Below, in pieces: positions 1-9,240 of a stretch of 64,000 bases of DNA. This DNA comes from Afipia sp. OHSU_II-C1 (GTDB taxonomy: Bacteria; Pseudomonadota; Alphaproteobacteria; Rhizobiales; Xanthobacteraceae). Where the stretch lies: the NCBI RefSeq assembly GCF_000497575.1, contig NZ_APJI01000013.1, forward strand, positions 372,001-436,000, given 5' to 3'. Position 1 is the stretch's first letter. The number at the start of each line of letters is the position of its first letter. The notes under the pieces are model-generated. The model worked only from the letters and a program-made list of their open reading frames with translations, made no database searches and was not told where the DNA came from. Made by a program: the position numbers and the translations under genes.

Positions 1-1
1 G

Positions 2-379
2 CATCGCCGCCGCGTTGAGCAGGTGATCGATTTCCTTGACCTTGCCGCCCATCGGGACAAGCTGATCTCCGGATTGCCCTATGGCGTGCGCAAGGTGATC
101 GAGCTGGCCCGTGCCCTGTGCACCGAGCCGAAGCTGATCCTGCTGGATGAGCCGTCATCCGGGTTGAATGTGGAGGAGACCGACGACATGTCGTTCTGGA
201 TCCGCGACATGAAAACCGAGCTCGGCATTACCGTGCTGATGGTCGAGCACGACATGACGTTGGTCAATCGCGTCTCCGACCGAGTCATCGCGCTGAACTA
301 TGGCCGTGTGCTGGCGATGGGCGCGCCCGCCGAGGTGCAGGCGCATCCCGATGTCGTCGCAGCGTATCTGGGCACCTGA
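2..379 (+). CDS. livG: ABC transporter ATP-binding protein, LivG type (5' end outside window)
   Basis: C-terminal part of an ATPase of a branched-chain-amino-acid-type (HAAT) importer; it would power uptake through a LivHM permease at the inner membrane. The reading frame is open from the left edge, so the Walker A part lies upstream of the window. Visible are a signature region of LivG type (LPYGVRKVIELARAL), the Walker B motif LLDEP and the H-loop VEHDM, then the usual tail ending in AYLGT. It ends 10 bp before the livF start, so the two are co-transcribed. The permease genes livH and livM are expected to the left but cannot be seen. Family assignment is firm; substrate is unknown. Confidence 0.93.
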   Translation, partial: HRRRVEQVIDFLDLAAHRDKLISGLPYGVRKVIELARALCTEPKLILLDEPSSGLNVEETDDMSFWIRDMKTELGITVLMVEHDMTLVNRVSDRVIALNYGRVLAMGAPAEVQAHPDVVAAYLGT

Positions 380-389
380 GGGCGATGTC

Positions 390-1169
<780 letters not shown>

Positions 1170-1283
1170 GAAATTCGCGATAGGCTTGGCACGGCGAATA
1201 GGAAGCTCGGCACCAAGACCGGGTGGAAAAGAACAGGAGAGAACGCACACCGCGTGATCCGCGGCGAGGACAGGGAGCGAGCT

Positions 1284-3122
1284 ATGGCGAGACCCGCAGT
1301 GATCACCGTCGCGGACACCATCGCGAAGAGTTTTCTGCTGGCGGTTGAAACGCGCGGCGACAAGACGGCAATCCGGGAAAAGCATCTCGGCGTCTGGCAG
1401 TCCACGAGCTGGCGGCAATGGTTGCAGACGGCGAAGGAGATCGCCTATGCGCTTCATGCGTCCGGGTTCAAGCCGGGCGACGTTGCGTCCATCATCTCGA
1501 ACGCGACACCCGAGTGGGTGTTCGCCGATATGGGCGTGCTTTGCGCAGGCGGTGTGTCATCCGGCATCTATCCGACGGACTCGGCCTCGCAGGTCGAATA
1601 TCTGATCAACGATTCCCGAACCAAGGTGATCTTCGCCGAGGACGACGAGCAACTCGACAAGATTCTGGCCTGCCGCGCGCGCTGCCCGACCCTGGAAAAG
1701 ATTGTCGTGTTCGACATGGAGGGTCTCAGCGGTTTCAGCGATCCGATGGTAATGTCGCTGGACGAGTTCACGGCGCTTGGCCGCAATCATATGCAGGGCC
1801 GGGACGCGCTGTGGGATGAGATGATTGCCAGCCGCGGGACGAACGATCTCGCCATTCTCGTCTATACGTCGGGGACGACCGGCCCTCCGAAGGGTGCGAT
1901 GCATTCCAATCGCAGCGTCACGCATCAGATGCGCTACGCCGATTATCTGCTGGTCCCGACCGATCACGAGGAGCGGCTGGTGTTCCTGCCGCTGTGCCAT
2001 GTCGCCGAGCGCATCGGCGGCTACTATCTATCGATCGCCGTCGGCTCTGTAATGAACTTCGCGGAAAGCCCCGAGACTGTGCCCGACAACCTGCGCGAGG
2101 TGCAGCCGACCGCGTTCCTCGCCGTGCCGCGCATCTGGGAGAAATTCTACTCGGCCATCACCATTGCCCTGAAGGACGCGACGCCGCTCCAGCAGTGGAT
2201 GTACCGCCATGCGCTGGGCATCGGCCAGCGCCTGACCGAGTACAGGCTCGAGGGTGAAACGCCGCCGTTGTCGCTGCGCCTCGCCGGCAAGGCGGCTTAC
2301 TGGCTGGTGTTCCGCAATATCCGGCGAATGCTCGGGCTGGATCGGGTTCGCATCGCCTTCACCGGCGCTGCGCCGATCTCGCCGGACCTGATCCGCTGGT
2401 ATCTCGCCATCGGCCTCGACATGCGCGAGGTCTACGGACAGACCGAGAATTGCGGCGTCGCGACCCTGATGCCGAACGACCGCATCAAGCTCGGTTCGGT
2501 CGGCAAGGCCGCGCCGTGGGGCGAGGTCATGATCTGTCCGAAAGGGGAAATCCTCATCAAGGGCGATTTCCTGTTCATGGGCTATCTGAATCAGCCGGAG
2601 AAAACCGCTGAAACCATTGATGAAAAGGGTTGGCTTCATACCGGAGATGTCGGGACTATCGACAACGAAGGCTTCGTCAAGATCACAGACCGGATGAAGG
2701 ACATCATCATCACGTCCGGCGGCAAGAACATCACGCCGTCGGAGATCGAGAACCAGTTGAAGTTCTCGCCCTATATTTCGGACGCGGTGGTGATCGGCGA
2801 CAAGCGGCCGTACCTCACCTGCCTGGTGATGATCGACCACGAGAACGTCGAGAAGTTCGCGCAGGACTACAACATCCCGTTCACGAACTACGCGAGCCTG
2901 TGCCGCGCGCCGGAGGTCCAGGATCTCATCAGACGCGAGATCGAGGCGGTCAATGCGAACTTTGCCCGCGTCGAGACCATCAAGAAGTTCCATCTGATCG
3001 AGCGGCAACTGACGCCCGAGGACGAGGAATTGACGCCAACCATGAAGCTGAAGCGCAGCTTCGTGAACAAGTCCTACGCAGCGGAAATCGATGCAATGTA
3101 CCGGGCGGGAGCGATGGCATAA
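1284..3122 (+). CDS. Long-chain-type acyl-CoA synthetase (AMP-forming), in a liv operon
   Basis: Activates a carboxylic acid to its CoA thioester with ATP, through an acyl-adenylate, in the cytoplasm. The 612-aa protein has the AMP-binding P-loop TSGTTGPPKG near residue 200, the YGQTE motif, the TGD motif (HTGDVG) and a C-terminal domain with GGKNITP and a late Lys-rich MKLKR region. The frame is open to a GTG at 1254, but the ATG at 1284 has a GGGAG ribosome site just upstream and is preferred. Length and motifs fit the FadD15/FAA1-like group. It sits between livF and the binding-protein gene, so uptake and activation are probably coupled. The acyl chain is not predictable. Confidence 0.9.
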   Translation: MARPAVITVADTIAKSFLLAVETRGDKTAIREKHLGVWQSTSWRQWLQTAKEIAYALHASGFKPGDVASIISNATPEWVFADMGVLCAGGVSSGIYPTDSASQVEYLINDSRTKVIFAEDDEQLDKILACRARCPTLEKIVVFDMEGLSGFSDPMVMSLDEFTALGRNHMQGRDALWDEMIASRGTNDLAILVYTSGTTGPPKGAMHSNRSVTHQMRYADYLLVPTDHEERLVFLPLCHVAERIGGYYLSIAVGSVMNFAESPETVPDNLREVQPTAFLAVPRIWEKFYSAITIALKDATPLQQWMYRHALGIGQRLTEYRLEGETPPLSLRLAGKAAYWLVFRNIRRMLGLDRVRIAFTGAAPISPDLIRWYLAIGLDMREVYGQTENCGVATLMPNDRIKLGSVGKAAPWGEVMICPKGEILIKGDFLFMGYLNQPEKTAETIDEKGWLHTGDVGTIDNEGFVKITDRMKDIIITSGGKNITPSEIENQLKFSPYISDAVVIGDKRPYLTCLVMIDHENVEKFAQDYNIPFTNYASLCRAPEVQDLIRREIEAVNANFARVETIKKFHLIERQLTPEDEELTPTMKLKRSFVNKSYAAEIDAMYRAGAMA

Positions 3123-3241
3123 GCTTCCGCATCATTGCGACACCACAAGAAGCGCATTCCGCGGCCCGCGAGGGCCGCTCAGCGGCGAAGGTAGCAAGGC
3201 CCGGCCTTCGCTGAATATGGGCCAACAGGAAGGAGACCGTT

Positions 3242-4441
3242 ATGTCGAAATCGTTCAAGGCGCTTGGCCTTGCGGTGGGGGCGCTCGCGCTGACCCAGTC
3301 GCCGGCCTTCGCACAGACCAAGGTGACCAACGAAGGCATTTCGCCAACCGAAATTGTCGTCGGATCGCATCAGGATTTGTCCGGCCCGATCAAGGGCTGG
3401 GGCGTGCCGGTGGCCAACGGCCTGAAAATGGCGGCCGATGAGATCAATGCCGCCGGCGGCATCAACGGCCGCAAGATCAAGCTGATCGTGGAAGACTCTG
3501 GCTACGATCCGAAGCGCGCGGTGCTCGCCTCGCAGAAGCTGATCGAGAAGGACAAGATCTTTGCCATGGTCGGGCCGATGGGATCGCCCACCGTGCTTGC
3601 CGCGCAGGACATTTTGTTCGACGCGGGCGTGTTGCAGCTTTTCCCGCTGACCGCGGCCGAATTCACCTTCAAGTTCGATCCGGCGAAACCGCAGGAACGG
3701 CTGAAGTTCAACAACATTCTTCCTTATGTTGAAAGTACGCGTGCCGCGCTCAAGCACATGATCGAATGGAAGAAATTCGCCAAGCCCTGCATCATGCATC
3801 AGGATGACGAATACGGCAAAAGCGTGCTCGACGGCTTCAACCAGCAGACGGCTGCGATGAAGCTGACACCGGCTTCCGTCACCAGCTACAAGCGGGGCGC
3901 ATCCGACTTCAGCGCGCAGGTTGCGAAGATGAAATCTGACGGTTGCGATCTCGTGGTGCTTGGAACCGTGATCCGCGAAACCATCGGCGCGATGGGTGAA
4001 GCCAAGAAGCTCGGCTGGGATGTGACGTTCCTCGGCGCAACACCGACCAACGTCCTCGAAGTTCCGGCGCTCGGCAAAGAGGCTGTCGAGGGTCTGTATG
4101 CCGCCGCCGGTTTCGAGATTCCCTATCCGGACACGGCGAAGGGCAAGGCCAAGGACTGGCTGGACAACTACAAGAAGGCGTTCGGCACTGACGCGAACAC
4201 GCAGGCGATCATCGGCTACAATGCGATGATGACCTTCGCGCATTACGTTAACAAGGCGGGCAAGGATCTGACCGGCCAGAAGGTGCTCGATGCGATGGAA
4301 TCCGGCGATGTGTTCCAGGATATCTTCGCTTCGCCGCCGACCAAGTTCTCCAAGACCAATCATCTGGCCAGCACGGTGACGCAGGTTCAGCAGGTCAAGG
4401 GTGGCCGCTGGGTGCTGGTGAAGGACGGCCTGATGTTCTAA
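3242..4441 (+). CDS. Periplasmic substrate-binding protein of a Liv/HAAT ABC transporter
   Basis: Receptor of the importer whose ATPases lie upstream; it captures the ligand in the periplasm and delivers it to the permease. The 399-aa protein starts with a clear signal peptide (hydrophobic core, AFA-Q cleavage site near residue 24), followed by a two-lobed type I periplasmic binding fold (GSHQDLSGPIKGWGVPVANG near the N-terminus, then NAAGGINGRKI). A GGAGA-like ribosome site precedes the ATG. An intrinsic terminator follows 20 bp after the stop, so this is the last gene of the operon. Ligand unknown; neighbouring acyl-CoA synthetase points to an aromatic or aliphatic acid rather than an amino acid. 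Confidence 0.92.
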   Translation: MSKSFKALGLAVGALALTQSPAFAQTKVTNEGISPTEIVVGSHQDLSGPIKGWGVPVANGLKMAADEINAAGGINGRKIKLIVEDSGYDPKRAVLASQKLIEKDKIFAMVGPMGSPTVLAAQDILFDAGVLQLFPLTAAEFTFKFDPAKPQERLKFNNILPYVESTRAALKHMIEWKKFAKPCIMHQDDEYGKSVLDGFNQQTAAMKLTPASVTSYKRGASDFSAQVAKMKSDGCDLVVLGTVIRETIGAMGEAKKLGWDVTFLGATPTNVLEVPALGKEAVEGLYAAAGFEIPYPDTAKGKAKDWLDNYKKAFGTDANTQAIIGYNAMMTFAHYVNKAGKDLTGQKVLDAMESGDVFQDIFASPPTKFSKTNHLASTVTQVQQVKGGRWVLVKDGLMF

Positions 4442-4461
4442 GCAGGCCGCTCTGAAACGAC

Positions 4462-4498
4462 ATCGCGTGCGCGGTTGCCCGCGCACGCGATTTTATTT
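4462..4498 (+). terminator. Intrinsic terminator closing the first liv operon
   Basis: A perfect 13-bp stem (4462-4474 pairs with 4479-4491) with a 4-nt loop is followed directly by TTTTATTT. It lies 20 bp after the binding-protein stop and 46 bp before the next start, so it separates the liv operon from the kinase gene. It also argues against the longer kinase reading frame that would start at 4475 inside the hairpin. Confidence 0.88.
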
Positions 4499-4543
4499 AC
4501 GGTCCGGCTCCAACAAGAGAGCCAACAAGCCCCAAGAATCCAA

Positions 4544-5536
4544 ATGACGATTGAGAGTACGCTCAAGACCGGCATCGCGCGCTGGTTTCCGGGAGCCACA
4601 GGCATCGATCGCCTCGCTCAGCTCTCCGGCGGGGCAAGCCAGGAAACCTGGTCGTTCCACGTCCTGCATCCTTCCGGTGACATCGCCGTCATTCTGCGCC
4701 GCGCGCCGTCGGGTTACGGCGCGGCTCCGGGGCGTGCAGCCGGGCTTGAGGCGGAAGCGGTGCTGATGCAGCAGGCTTATGAGGCGGGGATCCCGTCGCC
4801 GCGCGTGCGCCACGTTTTGCAAGCGGAGGACGGTCTCGGCAGCGGATTTATCATGGACCGCGTCGAGGGTGAAACCATTCCGCGCAAGATCCTCCGCGAT
4901 GCGGAGTTTGCCAATGCGCGCAAGGTGCTGGCGAGTCAGCTTGGCAGGGTGGTTGCGGACATTCACGCGCTGGATAAGGCGCGTTTGCCGAAGCTGCGGC
5001 TGATGACGGTGGCGGGCGAGCTCGACGATCTTGCCGCCGAATACAAATCCTTCGACTGGCCGCGCCCGGTGTTCGATCTGGCGCTGCGCTGGCTGCGCGA
5101 CAATGCGCCGACGACGTCCGACACGGTGACGCTGGTTCATGGCGATTTCCGTCACGGCAATCTCATCATTGGCCCGGAAGGCGTTCGCGCGGTCCTGGAT
5201 TGGGAACTGGCGCACTTCGGCGATCCGATGGAAGACCTTGGCTGGATCTGCGTGAACTCGTGGCGGTTCGGTGAGATCGACAAGCCGGTCGGGGGATTTG
5301 GGTCGCGTGAAGACCTGTTTGCGGCCTATGAAGCCGCATCCGGCCGTCCGGTGGATGTGGCGCGGGTGATGTTCTGGGAAACGCTCGGCACGCTGCGGTG
5401 GGGCATCATGTGCTGCGGCATGATGCAGCGGTTCCGCGCCGGTCCCGACCATTCGATGGAGCGCGCCATGATCGGCCGCCGCGCTTCGGAAACCGAAATC
5501 GATCTGTTGCGGCTGCTGGCGCCGCGACGCGCATAA
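4544..5536 (+). CDS. APH/ChoK-family kinase, LvaA-like (acyl-CoA-linked phosphotransferase)
   Basis: A 330-aa protein of the aminoglycoside/choline kinase fold. The catalytic Brenner motif HGDFRHGN is at residues 199-206 and the metal-binding DWE follows at about 220 (AVLDWELAHFGDP). The nucleotide-loop SGGASQETW is near residue 25. Related proteins are the N-terminal domain of ACAD10/ACAD11 and LvaA, which phosphorylates 4-hydroxyacyl-CoA in levulinate catabolism; this is family knowledge, not proven here. The start at 4544 is chosen because the upstream frame (from 4475) runs through the terminator hairpin. It is followed after 14 bp by a small DUF6285-like gene, the arrangement expected for LvaA-LvaB. 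An antibiotic-resistance role is unlikely in this setting. Confidence 0.82.
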   Translation: MTIESTLKTGIARWFPGATGIDRLAQLSGGASQETWSFHVLHPSGDIAVILRRAPSGYGAAPGRAAGLEAEAVLMQQAYEAGIPSPRVRHVLQAEDGLGSGFIMDRVEGETIPRKILRDAEFANARKVLASQLGRVVADIHALDKARLPKLRLMTVAGELDDLAAEYKSFDWPRPVFDLALRWLRDNAPTTSDTVTLVHGDFRHGNLIIGPEGVRAVLDWELAHFGDPMEDLGWICVNSWRFGEIDKPVGGFGSREDLFAAYEAASGRPVDVARVMFWETLGTLRWGIMCCGMMQRFRAGPDHSMERAMIGRRASETEIDLLRLLAPRRA

Positions 5537-5550
5537 CGGAGGGGTGTGAG

Positions 5551-5928
5551 ATGCAGGATCAACCCACACCGGTCGAACTGATCAACGCGGTCGCGGAGTT
5601 TCTTCGCGCCGATGTCGCGCCGCAGTTGTCCGGCCACGCCGCGTTCAAGCTGCGCGTCGGGCTGAACGCGCTCGATCTTGTCGTGCGTCAACTCACGCTT
5701 GAGGCATCCGGTGATGCGGCCGAGCTTGAGCGGCTGTCAAAGCTGCTCGGCGCGTCCGGTTCGCTGGAGGACCTCAACCGTCTCTTGTCGGCGCGCATCG
5801 CGAGCGGCGAGATCGGATTCGATACGCCGGGACTGACCGAACATGTCTGGACGACCACGCTGGACAAGCTCGCCATCGACCAGCCGAATTATGCGTCCTA
5901 TCGCCGCGAGCGGGAGAGCGAGATTTGA
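5551..5928 (+). CDS. Small DUF6285-like protein, LvaB-like partner of the kinase
   Basis: A 125-aa, mostly helical protein without signal peptide or membrane segment. It has the look of the small proteins that accompany APH-fold kinases in acyl-CoA gene clusters (DUF6285; LvaB in levulinate catabolism is the functional model, needed together with LvaA). Features are HAAFKLRVGLNALDLVVRQL in the first half and a C-terminal region with TPGLTEHVW. A strong GGAGGGG ribosome site lies just before the ATG at 5551; longer readings overlap the kinase and are unlikely. Its own biochemistry is not known to me; the partnership is inferred from adjacency. Confidence 0.75.
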   Translation: MQDQPTPVELINAVAEFLRADVAPQLSGHAAFKLRVGLNALDLVVRQLTLEASGDAAELERLSKLLGASGSLEDLNRLLSARIASGEIGFDTPGLTEHVWTTTLDKLAIDQPNYASYRRERESEI

Positions 5929-5940
5929 TGTGGATTCTTC

Positions 5941-6055
5941 CTTCACCTCTCCCGTGGGGAGAGGTCGGCACGCGAAGCGTGCCGGGTGAGGGCGTAGAAT
6001 CTCTCGATAGATTTAGGGCCCTCACCCCAACCCTCTCCCCACCGGGGAGAGGGAG
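5941..6055. repeat. Palindromic intergenic repeat, family A, copy 1
   Basis: About 115 bp made of nested inverted repeats: CCTCTCCC/GGGGAGAGG at the left, a GGCACGC-GCGTGCC hairpin, GGGTGAGGGC pairing with GCCCTCACCC, and CCCTCTCCCC/CGGGGAGAGGG at the right. Four more copies occur in the window (near 11201, 26143, 37051 and 40634). This copy lies between two convergent genes and can form hairpins at both ends, so it may also act as a bidirectional terminator. Confidence 0.9.
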
Positions 6056-6075
6056 TCGACTTGCATTGCGTAAAC

Positions 6076-6855
6076 TTACCGCCCCTTCCACTGCGGCGGT
6101 CGCTTTTCCGCAAACGCCTTCGGACCTTCGACATAATCCTCGGATGCAGCCAGCGCCTTGACTGCCGGATAATCAAACTGTTCGGCCAGCGCCTGTTCCA
6201 GCGACACGCCGAGACCGCGATGCATGGTCTGCTTCGAGGCGCGGATCGACATCGGGCCGTTCTGCAGAATGAGATTGGCCCAGCGCTCGGCGCCAGCGAG
6301 CGCTTCGCCCTTCGGCACGACTTCGTTGACGAAGCCAAGTTCAAGTCCTTCGCGCGCGGGAACGTGCCGCCCGGTCAGGATCATGCCCATGGCGCGCTTG
6401 AGGCCGATCAGGCGGGGCAGGCGATGCAGTCCGCCGGCCAGCGCGGCGAGGCCGACGCGGGGCTCGGGCAGGGCGAAGGTCGCGTTTTCCGAGGCGATGA
6501 TGAGGTCGCAGGCCAGCGCGATTTCAAAGCCGCCGCCCATGGCGACGCCGTTGACCGCGGCGATGATCGGCTTGTCGCAGTCGAAACGGTGGGTCAGCCC
6601 GGCAAAGCCACTGGTGTCCCAGCCGCGCTGACCGCCCTGGGCCTGCCACTTCAAATCGTTGCCTGCGGAAAACGCCCGGTCGCCTGCGCCTGTGACGATC
6701 GCGATCCACTGATCGGGGTCCTTGTTGAATTCGTCAAAAACGCGATGCATTTCAAAGTGCATCGGCGAATGCACGGCGTTCATCACCTCGGGGCGATTGA
6801 GCGTGATGATGGTCAGCGGACCTTTGCGGTCCACTTTGGCGAATTCATAGGCCAT
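6076..6855 (-). CDS. Enoyl-CoA hydratase/isomerase (crotonase family, CaiD-like)
   Basis: A 259-aa crotonase that probably hydrates an enoyl-CoA. The oxyanion-hole segments SAGNDLKW and GVAMGGGFEIAL are present, and both catalytic glutamates of the classical hydratase are seen (Glu in GGGFEIAL and Glu in LPEPRVG). The C-terminal GPKAFAEKRPPQWKGR is the usual crotonase end. It is transcribed away from the acyl-CoA dehydrogenase at 7030, with a 174-bp shared promoter region. Together with the LvaAB-like pair next door it could supply the hydration step of a hydroxyacyl-CoA route. Substrate not determined. Confidence 0.9.
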   Translation of the reverse strand: MAYEFAKVDRKGPLTIITLNRPEVMNAVHSPMHFEMHRVFDEFNKDPDQWIAIVTGAGDRAFSAGNDLKWQAQGGQRGWDTSGFAGLTHRFDCDKPIIAAVNGVAMGGGFEIALACDLIIASENATFALPEPRVGLAALAGGLHRLPRLIGLKRAMGMILTGRHVPAREGLELGFVNEVVPKGEALAGAERWANLILQNGPMSIRASKQTMHRGLGVSLEQALAEQFDYPAVKALAASEDYVEGPKAFAEKRPPQWKGR

Positions 6856-6890
6856 GAGCGATTTCCTCGGACGGTTCTTACGCTGCGTTG

Positions 6891-6909
6891 CAACATTTGA
6901 GCGATGTTG
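6891..6909. promoter_or_regulatory. Inverted repeat upstream of the crotonase gene
   Basis: CAACAT-N7-ATGTTG, a perfect 6-bp inverted repeat, centred about 45 bp upstream of the crotonase start on the minus strand. It has the shape of an operator, but no regulator is assigned to it and short inverted repeats of this size also arise by chance. Confidence 0.3.
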
Positions 6910-6961
6910 TCGTGCCCAGAATAGACCAGCAAAGAAGCCGCTTCACAAATTAATTAAGCGC

Positions 6962-6990
6962 TTGACTAACGCCGTGGCCCTTATCTTAAT
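6962..6990 (+). promoter_or_regulatory. Candidate sigma70-type promoter for the acyl-CoA dehydrogenase gene
   Basis: TTGACT at 6962-6967, a 17-bp spacer, then CTTAAT at 6985-6990, 40 bp before the ATG at 7030. The -35 box is overlapped by the palindrome AAGCGCTT (6956-6963), itself joined to TTAATTAA (6950-6957), a position where a repressor could act. Alphaproteobacterial promoters are loosely defined, so this is only a candidate. Confidence 0.4.
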
Positions 6991-7029
6991 TCGCCATCCG
7001 TCGCGGGCTCTCTCAAGCAGCGCGGCGCA

Positions 7030-8367
7030 ATGAAAAAACCAGGTCCGGGATGGACGTTCGGGAGTCGCGCGTTGGATTTCTCGCTGCCTGACGATCTGAC
7101 AGCGTACCTGTCCGAGCTCGATCGTTTCATCGATCAGACCATCAAGCCGCTTGAGCAGCGCGACGACAACATTCGTTTCTTCGATCACCGTCGCGAATGG
7201 GCGCGCACGGATTTCGACAAGGGCGGCCTGCCGCGCCATGAATGGGAAGACCTGTTGCGTCAGGCGAAAAATCTCGCTGATGAGGCTGGGCATCTGCGCT
7301 TCGCAATTCCCAAGCGCTACGGCGGCAAGGACGGCTCCAATCTCTGGATGGCGGTGATCCGCGAGCATTTCGCCGCCAAGGGCCTCGGCCTGCACAACGA
7401 TTTGCAGAACGAGCATTCGATCGTCGGAAATTTTCCGCTGGTGACGATGCTCGATCGCTATGGCCGAGACGACCAGAAGGCGATGATCGAAGGCGCGCTC
7501 ACCGGCAAGTACCGCATCACCTTTGGTTTGACCGAGCCCGATCACGGCTCGGACGCGACCCACATGGAAACGAGCGCGGTGCGGGCCACGCGCGACGGCG
7601 TTAGCGGCTGGGTCATCAACGGCGAAAAGATGTGGACCACCGGCATGCATGTCGCCACCCACTGCGCGACGTTTGCGCGCACATCGGGCAACGATGGCGA
7701 TGCGCGCGGCATTACGTGTTTTCTCGTTCCGGCGAATACGAAGGGCGTGAAGGTCGAGGAATATCTCTGGACCTTCAATATGCCGACCGATCACCCGCGC
7801 GTTAGCTTCACGGACGTGTTCGTGCCGGATGATGCATTGTTCGGCGAGGTGGGACGTGGCCTGTCGCTGGCGCAGTGTTTCGTGCACGAGAACCGGATTC
7901 GTCAGGCCGCCAGTTCGCTCGGCGCCGCTGTGTATTGCATCAATGAGAGCGTGCACTATGCACGCGAGCGCAAGCCGTTCGGTCACGCGCTGTCGGAAAA
8001 TCAGGCGATCCAGTTTCCGCTGGTGGAGCTTGCGACGCAGGCTGAGATGCTGCGTCTTCTGATCCGCAAGACGGCGTGGGAAATGGACCATATGACCCAG
8101 GCCGATGTCGAGCATCGGCTCTCTGACAAGGTGTCGATGTGTAATTTTTGGGCGAACCGGCTGTGCTGCGAGGCGGCCGATCGCGCCATGCAGGTTCATG
8201 GCGGCATGGGATATTCGCGGCACAAGCCGTTCGAGCACATCTATCGCCATCACCGGCGTTACCGCATCACCGAGGGCAGCGAGGAAATCCAGAAGCGCAA
8301 GGTCGCCGGGTTTCTGTTCGGCTACATGGGTGCGGGAAAATTCGAGACGACGGAGAAAAGCCGTTAG
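7030..8367 (+). CDS. Acyl-CoA dehydrogenase
   Basis: FAD enzyme of 445 aa that introduces an alpha-beta double bond into an acyl-CoA and passes electrons to ETF. The FAD-binding signatures FGLTEPDHGSDATHM (about residues 166-180) and INGEKMWTTGMH are intact, and the C-terminal MQVHGGMGYSRHKPFEHIYR is canonical. The base Glu of the medium-chain type is present in RITEGSEEIQ. An N-terminal extension of about 40 residues precedes the usual start of the fold. It lies divergent from the crotonase and near the LvaAB-like pair, and is followed after 57 bp by an AraC-type regulator. ATG at 7030 is the only good start in view. Confidence 0.9.
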   Translation: MKKPGPGWTFGSRALDFSLPDDLTAYLSELDRFIDQTIKPLEQRDDNIRFFDHRREWARTDFDKGGLPRHEWEDLLRQAKNLADEAGHLRFAIPKRYGGKDGSNLWMAVIREHFAAKGLGLHNDLQNEHSIVGNFPLVTMLDRYGRDDQKAMIEGALTGKYRITFGLTEPDHGSDATHMETSAVRATRDGVSGWVINGEKMWTTGMHVATHCATFARTSGNDGDARGITCFLVPANTKGVKVEEYLWTFNMPTDHPRVSFTDVFVPDDALFGEVGRGLSLAQCFVHENRIRQAASSLGAAVYCINESVHYARERKPFGHALSENQAIQFPLVELATQAEMLRLLIRKTAWEMDHMTQADVEHRLSDKVSMCNFWANRLCCEAADRAMQVHGGMGYSRHKPFEHIYRHHRRYRITEGSEEIQKRKVAGFLFGYMGAGKFETTEKSR

Positions 8368-8424
8368 TTCAGGTTTTCACAAGAGGCGAACAATCGCCCG
8401 TGACGAATGTTTCTGGAGGAAACG

Positions 8425-9240
8425 ATGCGCAGATCTACGTCCGGCCGGTCCGACCGGTTCATGCTGATCAGTTCGGAGCGGGTGTTCTACGCCGGGCTGC
8501 ACGGCAAGCCCTCGGTGCGCACGCTCGGCGCACTGGCGATTTGCGTGCCGCTGCATGGTACCGCATGCCTTGAGGTCGCTGGTCAGCCGCCGCGCGTTGG
8601 CGAAATCCTTGCCGTGCCGGCATATCTGCCGCACAAGATCACCTCTGAGTCCCGTGAAATTCTCGGACTTCTGATCGAACCGGAGTCCGTTTGCGACGAG
8701 GATCTGGCCGAAATTATCCGTCAGTGCGACGATCCGGCGGCGGCAAGCCACCTTGCAGCCCGCTTCCGCGAAATCTACGCGACCATGGCGCTCAGCGGCA
8801 CCAGCGGCTTCACGTCCGCCGATTTCGACCAGATATTTCTCCAGCGCCGCCTGAAGCAGCGGGACTTGGATACGCGCATATCGACCATCGTGTCGCGGTT
8901 TCAGGCGAAGCCGTCCAGCAGCATTTCGGGCGACGATTGCGCGAGCGGCGTCAAGCTCTCGCTGTCGCGCTTCCTGCATCTGTTCAAGGACGAGACCAGC
9001 ATGAACTTCAAGACCTTCCGCGCCTGGAAGCGGGCGCGGAATATCCTGCATCATGTCAATGTCGAGCGAAACCTCGCGCATTTCGCGCTCGATGCCGGTT
9101 ATCCGGATTCGACTCATTTCAGCCACTCGCTGCGCCGCATTTACGGACTTCAGCCGAGCGCGCTGTTTTCCGGATCGCGCCGCCTGCAGATTATCAACGG
9201 CAGGGATGTGGCGAGCGACGCAATCGGAATGCGGGCCTAG
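8425..9240 (+). CDS. AraC-family transcriptional regulator
   Basis: A 271-aa protein with an N-terminal sensor part and a C-terminal AraC double helix-turn-helix (SLSRFLHLFKDE..., second helix region DAGYPDSTHFSHSLRRIYG at about residues 225-245). The N-terminal half looks like a cupin-type ligand pocket (LCVPLHG-like strand, GEILAVPAYLPHKI). ATG at 8425 is preferred over 8407 because GGAGGA ends four bases before it. It follows the acyl-CoA dehydrogenase by 57 bp, so it probably controls that gene or the nearby cluster, with an acyl or aromatic acid as a possible effector. Its stop codon overlaps that of the convergent GST gene in one CTAG. Confidence 0.88.
   Translation: MRRSTSGRSDRFMLISSERVFYAGLHGKPSVRTLGALAICVPLHGTACLEVAGQPPRVGEILAVPAYLPHKITSESREILGLLIEPESVCDEDLAEIIRQCDDPAAASHLAARFREIYATMALSGTSGFTSADFDQIFLQRRLKQRDLDTRISTIVSRFQAKPSSSISGDDCASGVKLSLSRFLHLFKDETSMNFKTFRAWKRARNILHHVNVERNLAHFALDAGYPDSTHFSHSLRRIYGLQPSALFSGSRRLQIINGRDVASDAIGMRA

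Noticed and set aside
4475-4543. Earlier start of the kinase gene
   Set aside because: It lies inside the terminator hairpin of the liv operon and adds residues with no family resemblance.
4544-5536. Aminoglycoside resistance gene
   Set aside because: The fold motif is shared by many kinases; the DUF6285-like partner and acyl-CoA neighbours point to CoA-linked metabolism.
5941-6055. CRISPR or insertion-sequence origin for the palindromic repeats
   Set aside because: Copies are single and dispersed, with no spacers and no transposase or flanking target duplication seen.
6943-8253. A 436-codon frame opposite the acyl-CoA dehydrogenase
   Set aside because: Antisense shadow without family features, while the plus strand has a complete acyl-CoA dehydrogenase.
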